From NCBI GenBank assembly GCA_015680685.1, contig MNCI01002813.1, positions 62,001-126,000 of the forward strand: DNA of 64,000 bases. The letters are read 5' to 3'. A model generated the notes under the pieces. The model saw only the letters and a list, made by a program, of their open reading frames with translations, had not been told where the DNA came from and made no database searches. Shown here in pieces: positions 25,801 through 37,296 of this stretch (the first letter of the stretch is position 1; the number at the start of each line of letters is the position of its first letter). The position numbers and the translations under genes were made by a program. The DNA is from Gnetum montanum. Lineage: Eukaryota; Streptophyta; Gnetopsida; Gnetales; Gnetaceae.

Positions 25801-26617
25801 GCTTATGACATCTCAAGAACACCACGAAGCTATGGTTCGCATGCTGACATCCATATCAGTGGATGAAAGCTTGCCAATGGAGGAGAAAGTGATACATGTT
25901 GTCATGTTTCCTTCTGAAGCTGAGCAACCTAGGCCTACTTCACTGACCTTCCATGATGAGTCTATCAAAGATGATCTAGACAAAGGTTAGGTGACAACTA
26001 AACCTATGTTCATCACCATCCGGGTTGGTTAATATCGGATCCAGAGGACGCATGTGGATGATGGCGCAACTACCAACGTCATTCCCTATTCCATCATGGA
26101 TAGGTTGGGACTGGTTGATTAGATCACTCCCACGATGACGGCCTATGTAAAATCATTCAATGGGTCATGGGTTCAAGTCAAGGGGACAATGCATATCGAG
26201 TTTGTGGCGGGTGACCAATTCCCAATAGAGGCCACCTTCTTAGTCATCGAGGAGATGCCGGGGTTCAACCTAATCTTGGGTAGGTCATGGTTAGCCCAGC
26301 TGAGGGTGGTTTCATCACCGATACACAACGACATACACTTTCCCTATGCTTGAGGGGAGGTTGTGATACGCGGTGACGAAATCACCCCCATGATAGTCAA
26401 TAACATTGAAGAGGAACAAGGTTTGGAGATAGAGATGACTAAAAATCAGACTCATCTCCAAATCCCTCAACAACCCGATAGTAATGATGATGGTCTAGCC
26501 TAGGCCGACCTGCCATTTCTCGATGGTAGCGTAGAGGAGTCAAATCATAAGTCTCCTTGCCCTTACGCAACACTCAACATAAAGGCCATTAAAAGACAAT
26601 TGCGTATTAATGGTTGA
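22823..26617 (+). pseudogene. gag-protease of element B, broken by stops
   Basis: Starts at ATG 22823, about 220 bases after the PBS, as in C. The N-terminal region has an EDYNFICIK segment, then a long Pro/Gln-rich stretch (about 23270-23940). The capsid-like domain lies at about 24050-24560 and a Lys/Ala-rich linker follows. The finger near 24990-25035 begins CDYH; its next residue is a stop. A spacer with a DIFTQVK-like block comes next. The protease at about 26050-26390 has VDDGATTNVIP and LILGRSWLAQL. The frame ends in a conserved QLRING-stop at 26615-26617, far from pol. Many internal stops are C-to-T or G-to-A changes. Confidence 0.85.
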
Positions 26618-26829
26618 ACAATGGTCTTTGTGTACGATATCATAACTTTGCAAGTCATCGCGTCTCATACTTAGCAATTTCTTTTGTTGCAATATATTCT
26701 TTTTACACTACATTTGCTTTCTATTTTTATGCTTGTCATTTCTTATGTTTTTATCATACCCGTGTTAATCATGCTCTCACATCATTTTACGCATTTCCGT
26801 AGGATTATATTCTATTACCATTTACGCTT

Positions 26830-27060
26830 ATGATGGCCCTCAACGGCCTTAAACTAGTTACGTAGGGTTCCATGCCATTACTATTTACGCTTTCCATGTA
26901 ATGCAGAAGGCCTGCAATGGCCTAAAACTAGTCAGGGTCCATAACGGCCTTAAACTAATCTGAAAATTACACAAACGGTTATGATGGCCTTAAACTAGTT
27001 CCTAGTTTATGCACAATCATATGACGGCCCGCGATGGCCTTAAACTAGCCATTACATTCT
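26830..27060 (+). repeat. Post-protease hairpin array of B
   Basis: Five or more copies of GGCCCGCGATGGCCTTAAACTAG and variants. Each has a GGCC inverted pair around a ~6-base loop, followed by TTAAACTAG. It lies between gag-protease and the end of the antisense gene, as in C at 45960-46375. Confidence 0.8.
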
Positions 27061-27245
27061 ATCATTATAACTTAGGTAAAATCTTTAACCATTACATTCA
27101 CGTTGATGTAGATAAAAAGCATAAAAAACCAAAAGCAAACTAAGTGACATTTAGAACATCCACCAGGTCTTATAGCGAGTTTTTTTTAGTCATTCACAAA
27201 GCAATACGTGACTTAACCATCAATAAAACCATGCGTAAACTACAA

Positions 27246-29684
27246 TTATGCATTTCCCCTACTACCACTATTACCAGTATCTCTTAAGTCTGGATCTAGC
27301 CCTAATGGATCGTCCTCCAGTGGGCCCTCATGTCTGGGGATTAGTCTTTCATGAGGAATTTCTTCTTCATGAGGTCTTTGATTTGGCGCCGGCTCCACAA
27401 GAGGACGCTCTTCATCACTGCGTTCTTCCTCTTGTACTACTTCATCAGCTTCCTCCTCTTCCCTATCCCCTTCTGGCACCTAAATACAGATAACATAAAA
27501 CATCAAACTTAGAATAGGCAACACAGTCGAAACAATTTTAGATTTAGCCATGTCTAAACTTACTTGCGATGGCCCTACTTCTGCATCAAAGGGAAGCTTG
27601 TCCAGGCCAGCCCACAAGCACTTCATAATCTCTTCCTTCGTTAGATCTAGCCACACATCCTCTCCCAAGGTAGCTCCAGCCTTAACCTTCCCTTTCTCCA
27701 TGCTACTCCAGTAAGGTGTGTAAGGGAAGAATGTAGGGACTGTCCTCTAGCCCCTAGGGAGAGTCATCTCCCTTTTCAGAGATGCACTTACGGTCACCTG
27801 CTCTTCAAACTTTTTGAAGGCTTCAGATGCTTTGATGATGTCCAGAAAGACTTCTTGGGATTGGGCTTTGATGGCAGAATCATGGTAGAGTTTACGATAG
27901 GCGATACTTTCTCGCTTATATAGATGTTTGTGGTCTTTCTCCTTCTACCCCCATTCCTGCATACATGCACAGTAATCCCTCCAATTCTGGCTCTTCTAGG
28001 CTAGGAGTTCTATCTGCATCTGCTACTCCACCAACACCCGATTGGTCTGTACGCTATTTTTGATGGCTGTCCAATAATGGGAATAATTGATAACAACGAT
28101 ACGCCAATATTCATCCCCTTTCTCTCATGCTTATAGGAACTCATTCCGCGACCTTAGGTCCCCAACTTCATTAGTCAGAGACTCAACCCTCTGCTCAGTC
28201 CTCTACAGCCTTTTCTAAAGGGACTCATTGACACTCCCACTCTCCCACAAGGAGTGTGTCGAGCATAACACACATTTACACATTTCATCATAAATGTGGC
28301 GTGGCATGGCTGCCCCATCAGATGGAGGCTTCGTGGTTTATAGGTCAATGGGCTCTGTGGGATCCCATCAGAGGTGAGCTCCTAACAGAAACAACCATCA
28401 ATGTTAATGATACATTACCACTATGTAACATCACATACTTACTACAACTATAACATACCAGCTCCAGGTTTGATGTGCTCTAGGTGCTCGATCATGTCAC
28501 TAACAATGCCTTCCATGAAGGCAAACTTGTCAAGGAAGTCACTCCACACTCAGACGTGGATACATCCTCTTCTCCTGCAGTGTAATCCAGTTAGAAACTT
28601 TATCCATTAACAGAATCTTACGAACTTACTAACACACTCATTACCTCTACCAGTGATAGTGGCAACTTCGTCAACATCTTCCCTCTCCTTTTCTTCTTCA
28701 CGCACTTGAGCTTGTGCGTTGTTGGCTCCAGTAGCTGGAGCCTCTTCATGTATATGAGGCTATGCATCATTGGTCCCAATAGCTGGGGCCTCCTCTTCAT
28801 GTACAGGGGTCCATGCATGGCTCACGCTAATAGTTGGGGCCTCTTCTTCTAAAATTGAGGCCCCTTCCCCATGACTTAGTACCACTGCCCCTGTTTCAGG
28901 GGTCAGCTATTCTGTAATTTTGACTGGTAATACCACAACACTTAGTACATCATTCCAAACATTCCAAAATAAACATTGTGTAATACAGTTTGCAATATAT
29001 CTCCTTTACACTTACTAGGAGGAGGCTTACTCCTCCGAACTTTGACTACCACAGTTCGGCCTGCGCCGCTCCTAGGCTCTGCAAAGGCCTCAATTATACG
29101 AAGCCTCTTGCTCCAAGCTGTAGGTTCCACAATTTCTACCACCACTCGTTTCCCCTAGGAGACATCACTATGGTAAGAAGGCATTATCCCGCCTACACTA
29201 TCAGGGCCTTGCAGATGGGATGCCGCTAATCCTTTGGTTGTTATAGATAGTGACTCCCTGATCCCTTTCGATGGACCCTACCCCTGAGTAGTGTTGAGGA
29301 TATGGGTAATCCAAGGTTTGGACAGCTGGTCTCGATCTTGCTACACCCAGACCCCATTCCTTTGGACGACCAGAAACTCAGCAAAACACCGAAGGAAAGC
29401 TATAAAGAAGGCGTAATGCACATTGAAATGAGACTCAAGCTTCTAGCGAAGCTTGATTATCTCATTTCATAGCCCCTTGGCGAAATAGGTTGCCCAATTG
29501 AACTGGGTCCCCTCCTCCAGAACCTCCTGCATAATACGGGTCTATTGGGGAAGGTCCGGGCTCGGAAAAGGGGATAAAGTGTCTTGGTGATGCCCATTAC
29601 GAATCTTTCACAAGGAAACCCTTTATCCTCCTTTGGGATTCTTACCCACTCCTCCAACCACTCCTAGAAATCGAGACTCCTCTT
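27246..29684 (-). pseudogene. Antisense gene of B, 3' part (rest of exon 4 to exon 8)
   Basis: Minus strand, left of the C insertion. Exon 4 resumes at 29684 and ends at CCTCCTCCTA/GTAAGTG near 29023. Exon 5 follows an acceptor near 28952 and ends before GTAATGAG near 28650. Exon 6 lies at about 28475-28575. Exon 7 (about 27575-28385) holds a charged helical region. Exon 8 is 27246-27479 after a TTTAG acceptor and encodes an acidic tail ending in RDTGNSGSRGNA-stop. Splice positions match C. Stops occur in exons 5 and 7. Function unknown. Confidence 0.8.
29680..29684. repeat. Target-site duplication of C, left copy
   Basis: CTCTT directly left of C. The same five bases lie directly right of C at 52176-52180. 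Confidence 0.92.
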
Positions 29685-30522
29685 TGTAGTGATAGAAAAT
29701 ATCGGCAGCTGGAAATACCGACTGAGATTCCGTGTATACAGCTTTAACCATGGATCCACACGAGGGCTATGCTGGAAAAAGCAAATCCGTGATGCCCTAA
29801 ACGGTCTTGTCGATTAGACAGGGACTTATGGATTAGTAAAACAATGAAGATTATGGATCCTTGTGTGCTATGATTGGATCCGAGGGATCATGAAACGGGA
29901 GGAACATGACGTGGATAGATCGCTACGCTGATTACGTCGAACATGCTAGAGAGATGCTAATCAAAAGAGGAACATGTGATTTTCAAAGATCTATGTTTCA
30001 ATTTTTGAAAGAATATATGTTACATTACAATGGGAGAGACCCCTGATAACTTGGTGTAAAAATGAGCACAAAACAACAAAGAAACTGTCTAGACAGAAGT
30101 CTGATCTACCTCATAGGCCAAAGCTAGGATGCAAGGATGGTTAAGCTTTGAGGTCTGCCGATTAATTATTTCTGACTGGTAGAGTTTGCAAACTGGGCAA
30201 GACAATCTCACGATCCGTGTTCTGCTTCTTTGCTTTGAGTAGGTTCTGCGCAGGGCAGCGATCGCTAATGGAATGTTCTTTCTTGTTCCTAAGGATCAAG
30301 CGCACTGTGCTTTGTTCTTGCTGAAAGATGATGCTATCGGCAGTCATCAAAAGGTTGCTCTCCATTTCTCTGCTCAAGGTGATAAGTGCTTCCTTGCTCA
30401 GAAAATGCTCTTGCCCTCTTGATTTTCTGCCGCACAAAGTGATAAATGCTCTGGTGCTCAGAAAAAAAAATGCCTCTACTTCCTTATTTTTTCGTCCCCC
30501 TTTTTGTACCTTTGTCAACCGA

Positions 30523-30536
30523 GGTATTTATAAGCC
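30523..30536 (-). promoter_or_regulatory. TATA box of the C 3' LTR
   Basis: GGCTTATAAATACC on the minus strand, downstream of the 49-bp repeat array. The equivalent in the 5' LTR is at about 51372-51385. Confidence 0.65.
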
Positions 30537-30772
30537 GCGACGCCTCATGGAAGAGGTGCAATCCTGATGACGTGGGTTCCAGACATTTTGGGTCCCATTG
30601 ACCATTTTAAGTTAGACTGTGACTATGCATAACATGCTCGTTTGTGCATTGTACATGTGAAGAGCAGGTACATGTTGAGCGTGCTTCAACTGCTTTCAGG
30701 TTGTATTAGACTCATCCATATTGTTTTGCGTGTATGAGCATAATCCAGTGTAAAAACAATAGGCTCAAAATT

Positions 30773-31064
30773 ATTTTATGCTCATTATGTAGTTGTGCAT
30801 GATGAAGCGTAAATAATATGTAACTTACACTCACTACGCAGCTGAGCGTGATGAAGCGTAAACAATGTGTAACTTACGCTTAGTACGTAGTTGTGCATGA
30901 TGAAGCATAAACAATGTGTAACTTACGCTCACTACACAGCTGTGCATGATGAAGCGTAAACAATGTGTAACTTACGCTCACTACGCAGCTGCGTGTGATG
31001 AAGAATAAACAATGTGTAACTTACGCTCACTACGCAGCTGCGCGTGATGAAGCGTAAACAATGC
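30773..31064 (-). repeat. U3 tandem array, six 49-bp units (3' LTR of C)
   Basis: Six head-to-tail units of 49 bases, each with a GCAGCTGCG-like palindrome flanked by AGCGTAA and TTACGCT words. It lies upstream of the TATA box on the minus strand, where retroelement enhancers usually sit. The array is also present in the 5' LTR but absent as a tandem in the B LTRs. Confidence 0.85.
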
Positions 31065-31326
31065 CTAGCTTTAATGATGACATACGCAATGGTACACACC
31101 GCCGCGTAACAAGCGTAAAGACAAGTTATCTATATGCCATGAGAAAAAAATGTCGCGCTGTTGTGCTTCTCTAGACCCTGCCTTCGGCTATTTTGGAGCT
31201 TATTACGCTCATTACGCTGTCGTGCGTAATAGAGCGTAAACTTGTCCTTGCACAAAGCTGATGCGTGCTCTTGCTTGAATTACGAATCTTTGCTTGAGGC
31301 CGACTCATAATTTTCACGGTGTTTCA

Positions 31327-31345
31327 ATGGACCTTCTTTGTTGAT
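31327..31345 (-). other. Polypurine tract region of C
   Basis: On the minus strand AACAAAGAAGGTCCAT directly precedes the 3' LTR. In B the same place reads AACAAAGAGGGGCCAT. It is the expected primer for plus-strand synthesis. Confidence 0.6.
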
Positions 31346-31871
31346 GGTTAGATGGCTTACCCAAAAGACGTCGACAAAGAATGCAAAACACCAAATTGGC
31401 AGAAGTGAGAACAACGTTCATCCATGGCTACTAAAGTGTTGCCCTGTCAACATGGAAGAGCAAAGCCGAAGGTATGGGAGATAGAGGAATATAACAGGAA
31501 ACAGGTTCAGGGAAGATGCAAAATGAGTTACGATAGTAGGATACGAAATATGCTCCTACACACAGAAACATACGTTCATTTATGTCAACAGGAATGCTTT
31601 CAGACGAGCATAGCGCGTTAGTCTAAGATTTCTCTGTTACTAATCATAGCAGGAATGCGTGCAAAAGGAGCATGATGTGTCACTTTCTGCGATGTCTCTG
31701 CTAGTGTGATTGTAGAAAATGAATACTTGCATGTGTAGGTTTTGTGTATGGGAAATGGGTGGTGGGGATGAAAGGAAATAAGAGCTGAGGGTAAGGATTA
31801 GGAGAAGTACAAGCCTGTAGTTCCAAGTGGTCGGGCAAACCTAAGAAACCATTTCAACACTCTGTTGCACT
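31346..31871 (-). other. 3' untranslated stretch of C
   Basis: Between the 3' ORF and the PPT; matches B at about 58650-59120. No coding feature or repeat was recognised. Confidence 0.5.
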
Positions 31872-32435
31872 TCACCGCTCAGATGGCCGCATCTTTGGAC
31901 GACATTCTCCAAGGCAAGTGACCTGCAACCACAAAGAAATTAGAGGACACCAGTGCCCTTGGGAACGGGAGGTGAGGTTGTCGAAGCGAACATAGTGCGA
32001 TGTGAGGTAGAGAGATTGGGCCACGAAGAAGAGGCTGGGGTATGCGGGCAAAGCCGCCAATCCTGATGATTGGCCCTGCATACCTTCACCAAAAGGCATC
32101 AGACGTAGTGCACCTAACTAGTTAGAAAAGGAGCCAGCCAGATGAATTTGTGAAGCCAGTGTCCAATAGCGATGATCGGTGGAGATTCCCGAGGGTGTTG
32201 TTGTTGAGGATTTCGTCGGGGCTCTGGCTGGCAAGACTAAACTCTTAGAGGTACCACCATTGTAGTGGGTGCAACGACGGCATCTCCGAGGGATCAGTAA
32301 GATGCCTTTCAGCTCGTCCGAGAAATCAGTAAGGTGCCGGTGGGGTGGCGACACTGGGACCATCTCAGCATCCCACCCTGTTGGTTGTGTAGCTATACAG
32401 AGATGATCGCGCTCACTTGTGTTAGAGGGAAGCAA
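31872..32435 (-). pseudogene. 3' sense ORF of C (unknown protein)
   Basis: In the sense direction of the element, after the tail array. It reads about 180 codons with one stop near 32118, continuing in frame to 31872. Features: DHLCIA, a Gly-Trp-Asp and Pro-rich segment, GILLIPRRC followed by a Cys-His pair, then QSSGL. B carries the same reading frame at about 58200-58640. It may be a small extra protein of the element or chance open sequence; no family was recognised. Confidence 0.4.
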
Positions 32436-32449
32436 TCTGTAAGTTCCAA

Positions 32450-32966
32450 TTTTGAGTCCTAGTAGACTGTCATTGCTAGTTTTAAGTCTAAGCAGACCAT
32501 GGTCCCAGTTTAAGGTCTGGGCAGACTGAATGCTAGTTTTATGTCGTAGCGGACGGTGGCAAGGCTGATTTATGGTCTCAGCAGACTATGTTGTGGATGT
32601 TAGTTTCATGTCATGACCCAAGGAAAAATATGTGCTAGTTTTACATCTCAGCGAACAGCTACTTACCTGTGCCAGTTTAGCGTCATGGTGGACGCGTGCA
32701 AAAGATGCCAATTTTTTGTCTTGGCAGACCTGTACAACATTGCCATTTTTACGTCGTAGCGGACGATTACAACTTGCCAGTTTAGCGTCATAGCAGATGT
32801 GTGTGGCCAGTTTAGCGTCATGGCAGATGCGTGTTAGGAATGCCAGTTTAACGTCATAGCGGACAATCAGTGCCAGTTTAACGTCGTAGCGGACGATCAA
32901 TGCCAGTTTAACGTCGTAGCGGACGGTCAGTGCCAGTTTAACATCGTAGCGGGCGATTGTTGTCAT
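32450..32966 (-). repeat. Tail repeat array of C with 30-bp tandem units
   Basis: On the minus strand, copies of GTCCGCTACGACGTTAAACTGG. The four nearest to integrase (32850-32966) are perfect-register 30-bp tandems. Further copies are more diverged and irregular, with forms such as GTCTGCTTAGACTTAAAACT. The open frame through this array is probably a by-product of the 30-bp period. Confidence 0.85.
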
Positions 32967-33049
32967 ACTTGGTTACTCGCACTATAGATACTACTAAATG
33001 GAATACCGCTTTAGATATACATGATTTATAGGGTTTGGTAGTTCATTGC

Positions 33050-36000
33050 TGTTGACGTTTGCTAATCTGAAAGCTCCATTGCTGTATGCGTCGACCACCG
33101 AGAAGGGCCCTTCCCAATTTGCCGAGAACTTGCCTGCCGGTTCACGCACGACTTTGAGGACTAGGTCTTCTTTTTGGATCAGATGCTACTGAAGATTGTG
33201 ATGATGTTTATGTATCTGTTTATCTTGATATTTCTCAATCACATCAAGAGCCTATACCTGCTTCTCTTCTACTGAATCCAAATCCATTATCCGAGACTCA
33301 GTGTGTTGAGCCTCATTTATAATGGCGGAGAGGACCATTCTCAGAGAAGGAATTTGCAATTCGAGAGGTAGCACTGCTTCAGATCCGTAAACCAGAATAT
33401 AGGGTGTACTACCTGTAGCTATCCTTCATGTAGTACGGTACACCCATAGCACATAGAGGATTTATTCATGACATCGCCTCTTGTTGTTGTCGAGCATTTT
33501 CTTGAGTAGATTGATGACTATTTTGTTCGATGCTTCAGCTTGACCATTCAACTACAGGTAATAGGGAGAGGAAAAATACTGTCTAATGCCTAGGTTTTCA
33601 TAGAATGATTTGGTATCCGTGCTACTAAACTGTGGCCCATTGTCAGTCACAATAGTCATCGGGAGGCCAAATCTGGTCACTATGTTGTCCAAGATAAAAT
33701 GGCAAACCTGTTGGGATGTGATTTTCCGCAGGGGGACAGCTTCTACCCACTTCGTAAAATATTCAGTAGTAGTAATAATGAAACTATGCCCTTTGGAAGA
33801 TTTTGGCGTGATAGGTCCTATGATGTCCTTTCCCCATCGCTGAAATGGCCATGTTATCTAGGTTGTATGCAATTCTGTGGGTGACACGTGGATGAGGTTT
33901 GCATGACATTGACACGTGTCACAAGTTTTAACTTTTATCAGGCAGTCTTTTTTCATGCGTGGCCAGTAGTATCCTAAGCGATGGATTTTTAGGGCCATAG
34001 CCCGTGGTGCTACGTGGCACCTGCACAGTCTTTCGTGGACTTCGCTGACTATGTGTTGCGCTTGGTCTTTTTCGACGTAGGTAAGCAACACACCATCAAA
34101 GGAGCACCTACAGACAGTGCTTTCTCTGATGATGACGTAGTGCCTAGCCCATTTACGGATTGCATCTTTCTGTGCATGCGTTAATGTAGATGGAAGCTCA
34201 CCCTGTAAAAGATAAGTTTTGATATTATCGTACCACTCAGGCGTGCTTTCCTTGAGCAGAGCATAGATTTGCATCTCCTGAATGATAGGATCTGCATAGT
34301 CTGTAATTAATGTAGGGCAGGTGTTAAACAGGTGTGAGGGCATGTGTAAAGCCAGGGTGGCCAGTGCATCGGCCAACATGTTGTTAGTGCGTGGGACGTG
34401 TTGGGCGTTGAAGGTCGTAAATCGCCTCAGGAGATCTTTAGCCTGATCATAGTAAGGCTGCAAATGTACAGCTTTACAGGCGTAGACTCCAGTGATTTGA
34501 TTTATGACTAGCATTGAATCGCCCCTAATTGCCAGGTGTTGAACATCTAGTTTACCGGTAGTTAATAATCCTTTGAGGAGCCCCTCGTACTCTGCCACAT
34601 TGTTCGTACAAGGGAAGGTTAAGCAGTAAGCATGTAGACACACATCCTTAGGCGATAGCGTAATAACAGTGGCAGCACTGCCACTTCTGGCAGTTGAAGC
34701 TCCGTCAAAGTACAACATTGCTTCGAGACCTATTGAGATAGGGCTTATACTATGTACATGTTCATTCGGGAACTCTGGCTCTATGGTTGCTTGATTGTTA
34801 ATTGGTGAAGTTATTAACTGGTCAACTATCACCTAGCCTTTCGTGGATGATTGGCCGATATAGTGCAGGTCGAATTTTTCCATGATAACCTTCCAATGGA
34901 ATATTTTACTACTCTCGTATAAGCTATGCGTAATGGCTCTAAGGATGTTGGTTTTACAAATGACATTAACCTGACTACGAAAAAGATAATGTCTACATTT
35001 TTTAAGCGTAAAAAATAATGCTAAGCAATTACGCTCGATGTTGTTGTACCTCTTTTCATACACACATAGAGCGTGACTCAAGTAGTAGATGGGCACTTCC
35101 AATCCATCATCCCTCTTTTGACAAAGTAACGCTGCTATTGCTACATCTGAAGTTGTGAGGTAAATGAAAAAAGGCAAATCCCTTTGTGGCAGGAAAACCG
35201 TTGGAAACTGTTGCAGTTCTTGTTTTAAACTATCAAACGCATGCTGGCAATCGTCGATCCATTCAAAATCAACCCCTTTTTCAGCAAGTGTTGCATAGGG
35301 TGCAACTTGTAGGTCAACCTCGAAATGAACCGGCGTATAAATTGTAAGCATCCCTGTAACCCGCGTAATTGCTTGAGGTCTGTGGGAGGTGTTAACCCGA
35401 TAATGGCTTTGACCTTATCAGGGTCAACTCGTATGCCGGTTTCTGATACCAAAAACCCTAGCATGCATCTAGTTTTAACTCTGAATACGCACTTCTTTGG
35501 GTTAAGCCAGAGCTCCTATGTAGAACATCTTTTAAGGACTAACTCCAGGTCTCTTGAATGATCTTCTAACTTCAAAGACTTGACAGCTATGTTGTCTACA
35601 TAATTGTTCAGTCTTTCCAAGAGATAGTCACTAAAGATGTATGTCATGGCCCGTTGATACGTGGCCCCGGCATTCCTCAGACCAAAAGGCATCATAGTAT
35701 AGCAGAAGGTGCCCCAAGGTGTCATGAACGTCGTGGTCAGTTGATGTTTTGGGTTAATGCAAATCTGGTTATAGCCTGAAAAGCCATCCATGAAGGACAG
35801 AAGCACATGCCCAGCTGTTGTATCCACTAACTGGTCGATACTTGGCAATAGGAAGTTATCCTTGATTGTGGCCTTATTCAAATCCCAGAAGTCTATGCAT
35901 ATGCGTATACTCCCGATCTTCTTTGGTACGACCACAATGTTAGATACCCAATCTGAGTAATCGACCGCGCGGATGAAACCAGCCTGGTATAGCTTGGTGA

Positions 36001-36460
36001 TTTCATCATGTACCACTAGCGTAATTTCTGGTTTGATTTTGTGTGCCTTTTGCCTAACCGCTTTAATCTGTGGGTCTAGGATAATGTTATGCTAGATTAA
36101 CCTAGGATCTAGCCCAGGCATATCCTCGTATGACCATGCGAAGACAGTAAAGTTTTCTTGCAGAACCCGTTTTATAGCATTGTGCATATTTTCATCTAAC
36201 AAAGAACTGACTTTGAGCATTTTAGCCTCACCCTTATGCGTAACGATAGGGGCTTCACTAAGGGGGTCCTCGGTTATGTCTCCAGCCTCCAGGTCTAGCA
36301 TGCGCATTGACTGTTCTGGCCATTCTGGGGACGTCTCCGATGCAGCTATGGTTACGCTTTCTAAAGGGAGGTTAACATCTACTAGTGTGGAGTCAAACTG
36401 TCTAATTAATTTCCCGTATGGGCCTGTTAAAATTAAAGGCACTGAAACTGTGGTGTCCAT
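33050..36460 (-). pseudogene. pol of element C: RT, RNase H, second RNase H, integrase
   Basis: Starts at a Met shared with B (36460; MDTTVSVPL). RT spans about 35516-36016 with FMDGFSGYNQI; its catalytic box reads YVDN instead of YVDD at 35591-35602. The RT-linked RNase H is in 34833-35250. An intact 324-codon frame at 33858-34832 holds the second RNase H (FDGAS, AEYEGL, GDSML, LADALA) and the integrase zinc region (H-x-H then CDTCQ). The integrase core follows with DIIGP, TDNGPQF near 33640 and NGQAEA near 33560. Stops and a frameshift near 35300 inactivate it. Confidence 0.9.
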
Positions 36461-36636
36461 TCTCCGTTTGTCCTGCAAAATCGGCAAGTGTGTAAATGGT
36501 TAGGAGACAAGTGACGTGATGTCGCTGAACGTGGAAGGCTGACTGAATTTTGAATATTATAGACAAGCTGTAATCAATGTAACCCGATTATGAGGCGATA
36601 AGTTCTGGTAGTTTAACGTCATTTTAGATAGTGGTG
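36461..36636. promoter_or_regulatory. Divergent spacer between pol and antisense gene of C
   Basis: Separates the pol start (minus) from the antisense gene start (plus). On the minus strand a TTTTGCAG/G just before the pol frame matches TTTTGTAG/G in B, a possible splice acceptor. One degraded hairpin-motif copy (TCTAAAATGACGTTAAACTACC, minus strand) lies at about 36609-36630. Any bidirectional promoter role is inference. Confidence 0.4.
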
Positions 36637-36993
36637 CATGCGGCACCGAAGAGCAAGAAGAAGAATACGAAGCTGGCCAAAATTGACGAAATGCAAGCAG
36701 CTTTGGACCGTGTTTCGCAAGCGTTGATCGATGTTCGTGATCCCACACCATTGAACCGATTAGTCATTCCTTACATGCTTACATTCATTTCTATGGCTGC
36801 TGTTCATGGTATATTTTCGTTTGGGTGTGTGTCGATTTCGAGCTATGGACCTCGAGTTAATGGGAGGGTTTGAAAGGGTTGTGTTTACCACCATTGTCAG
36901 GGACGAACCTTGCATTATTACAAGGGTTTGGGTGATTTCGGCCTGGGTGCATTTTACGAGTTTTCTGTGTTAGTCGTGCAAATGCAAATGTAG

Positions 36994-37296
36994 GTGTTAA
37001 TATACGCTTTGGCTTTTCTATATAGTGTCGCACTGAAGCCCATTTTGATTGTGTTAGACCTCATTGGGTTTTTGTGTTGGGTGAACCCCATCATCCCCAA
37101 TGTCCCTCCTCCTCACACACGAGTGCAAGGGAAGGCCATCTGGTTCTGGAAGGGGGCGTTTGAGTTTCTGCAGTTTTTACTACACAACTTCAGCATCATT
37201 GTCTAGTCTAATGTGACTGGTGATGTTGCGGGTGCCATTTTAGAGCACCTGTTGGTGGGGTTTGTGCAGGGGATTCTGGCTTACTTGATAGATGGG
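36994..37296 (+). pseudogene. Antisense gene exon 2, first part: FCP1/NIF-like HAD domain
   Basis: Translation has KPILIVLDLIGFL, which fits the first HAD motif (hydrophobic strand, D-x-x-G-x-L) but with the second Asp missing. Then come a WKGAFEFLQFLLHNFSIIV block and, after a Trp-to-stop change, SN. Plant FCP1/NIF proteins have R-P-x(3)-F-L-x-F-x-x-x-x-F-x-V-x-x-W-S here. The downstream part after D (42351-42529) has IWDM, then YNTLFVACHVS and NPQGTMYY, matching the NTLLxDDSP...NP block but with the Asp pair replaced. It is probably a catalytically dead version. Family assignment is by motif reading only. Confidence 0.6.
37292..37296. repeat. Target-site duplication of D, left copy
   Basis: ATGGG, repeated at 42346-42350 right after the 3' LTR of D. 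Confidence 0.93.

Larger units (their letters stand above)
29685..31326 (-). repeat. 3' LTR of C (1642 bp)
   Basis: On the plus strand it runs from TGTAGTGATAG to GGTGTTTCA, so on the minus strand it starts TGAAACACCGTG and ends CACTACA. It matches the LTR at 50535-52175. Most differences in the stretch next to the LTR end are transitions. Confidence 0.93.

Noticed and set aside
32586-32966. 126-codon repetitive ORF in the C tail array as a protein gene
   Set aside because: The 30-bp unit is a multiple of three and carries no stop, so the frame stays open by chance. B and A arrays do not keep it.
32850-32966. 30-bp tandem repeats as a CRISPR array
   Set aside because: Units are contiguous without unique spacers, and the setting is a plant retroelement.
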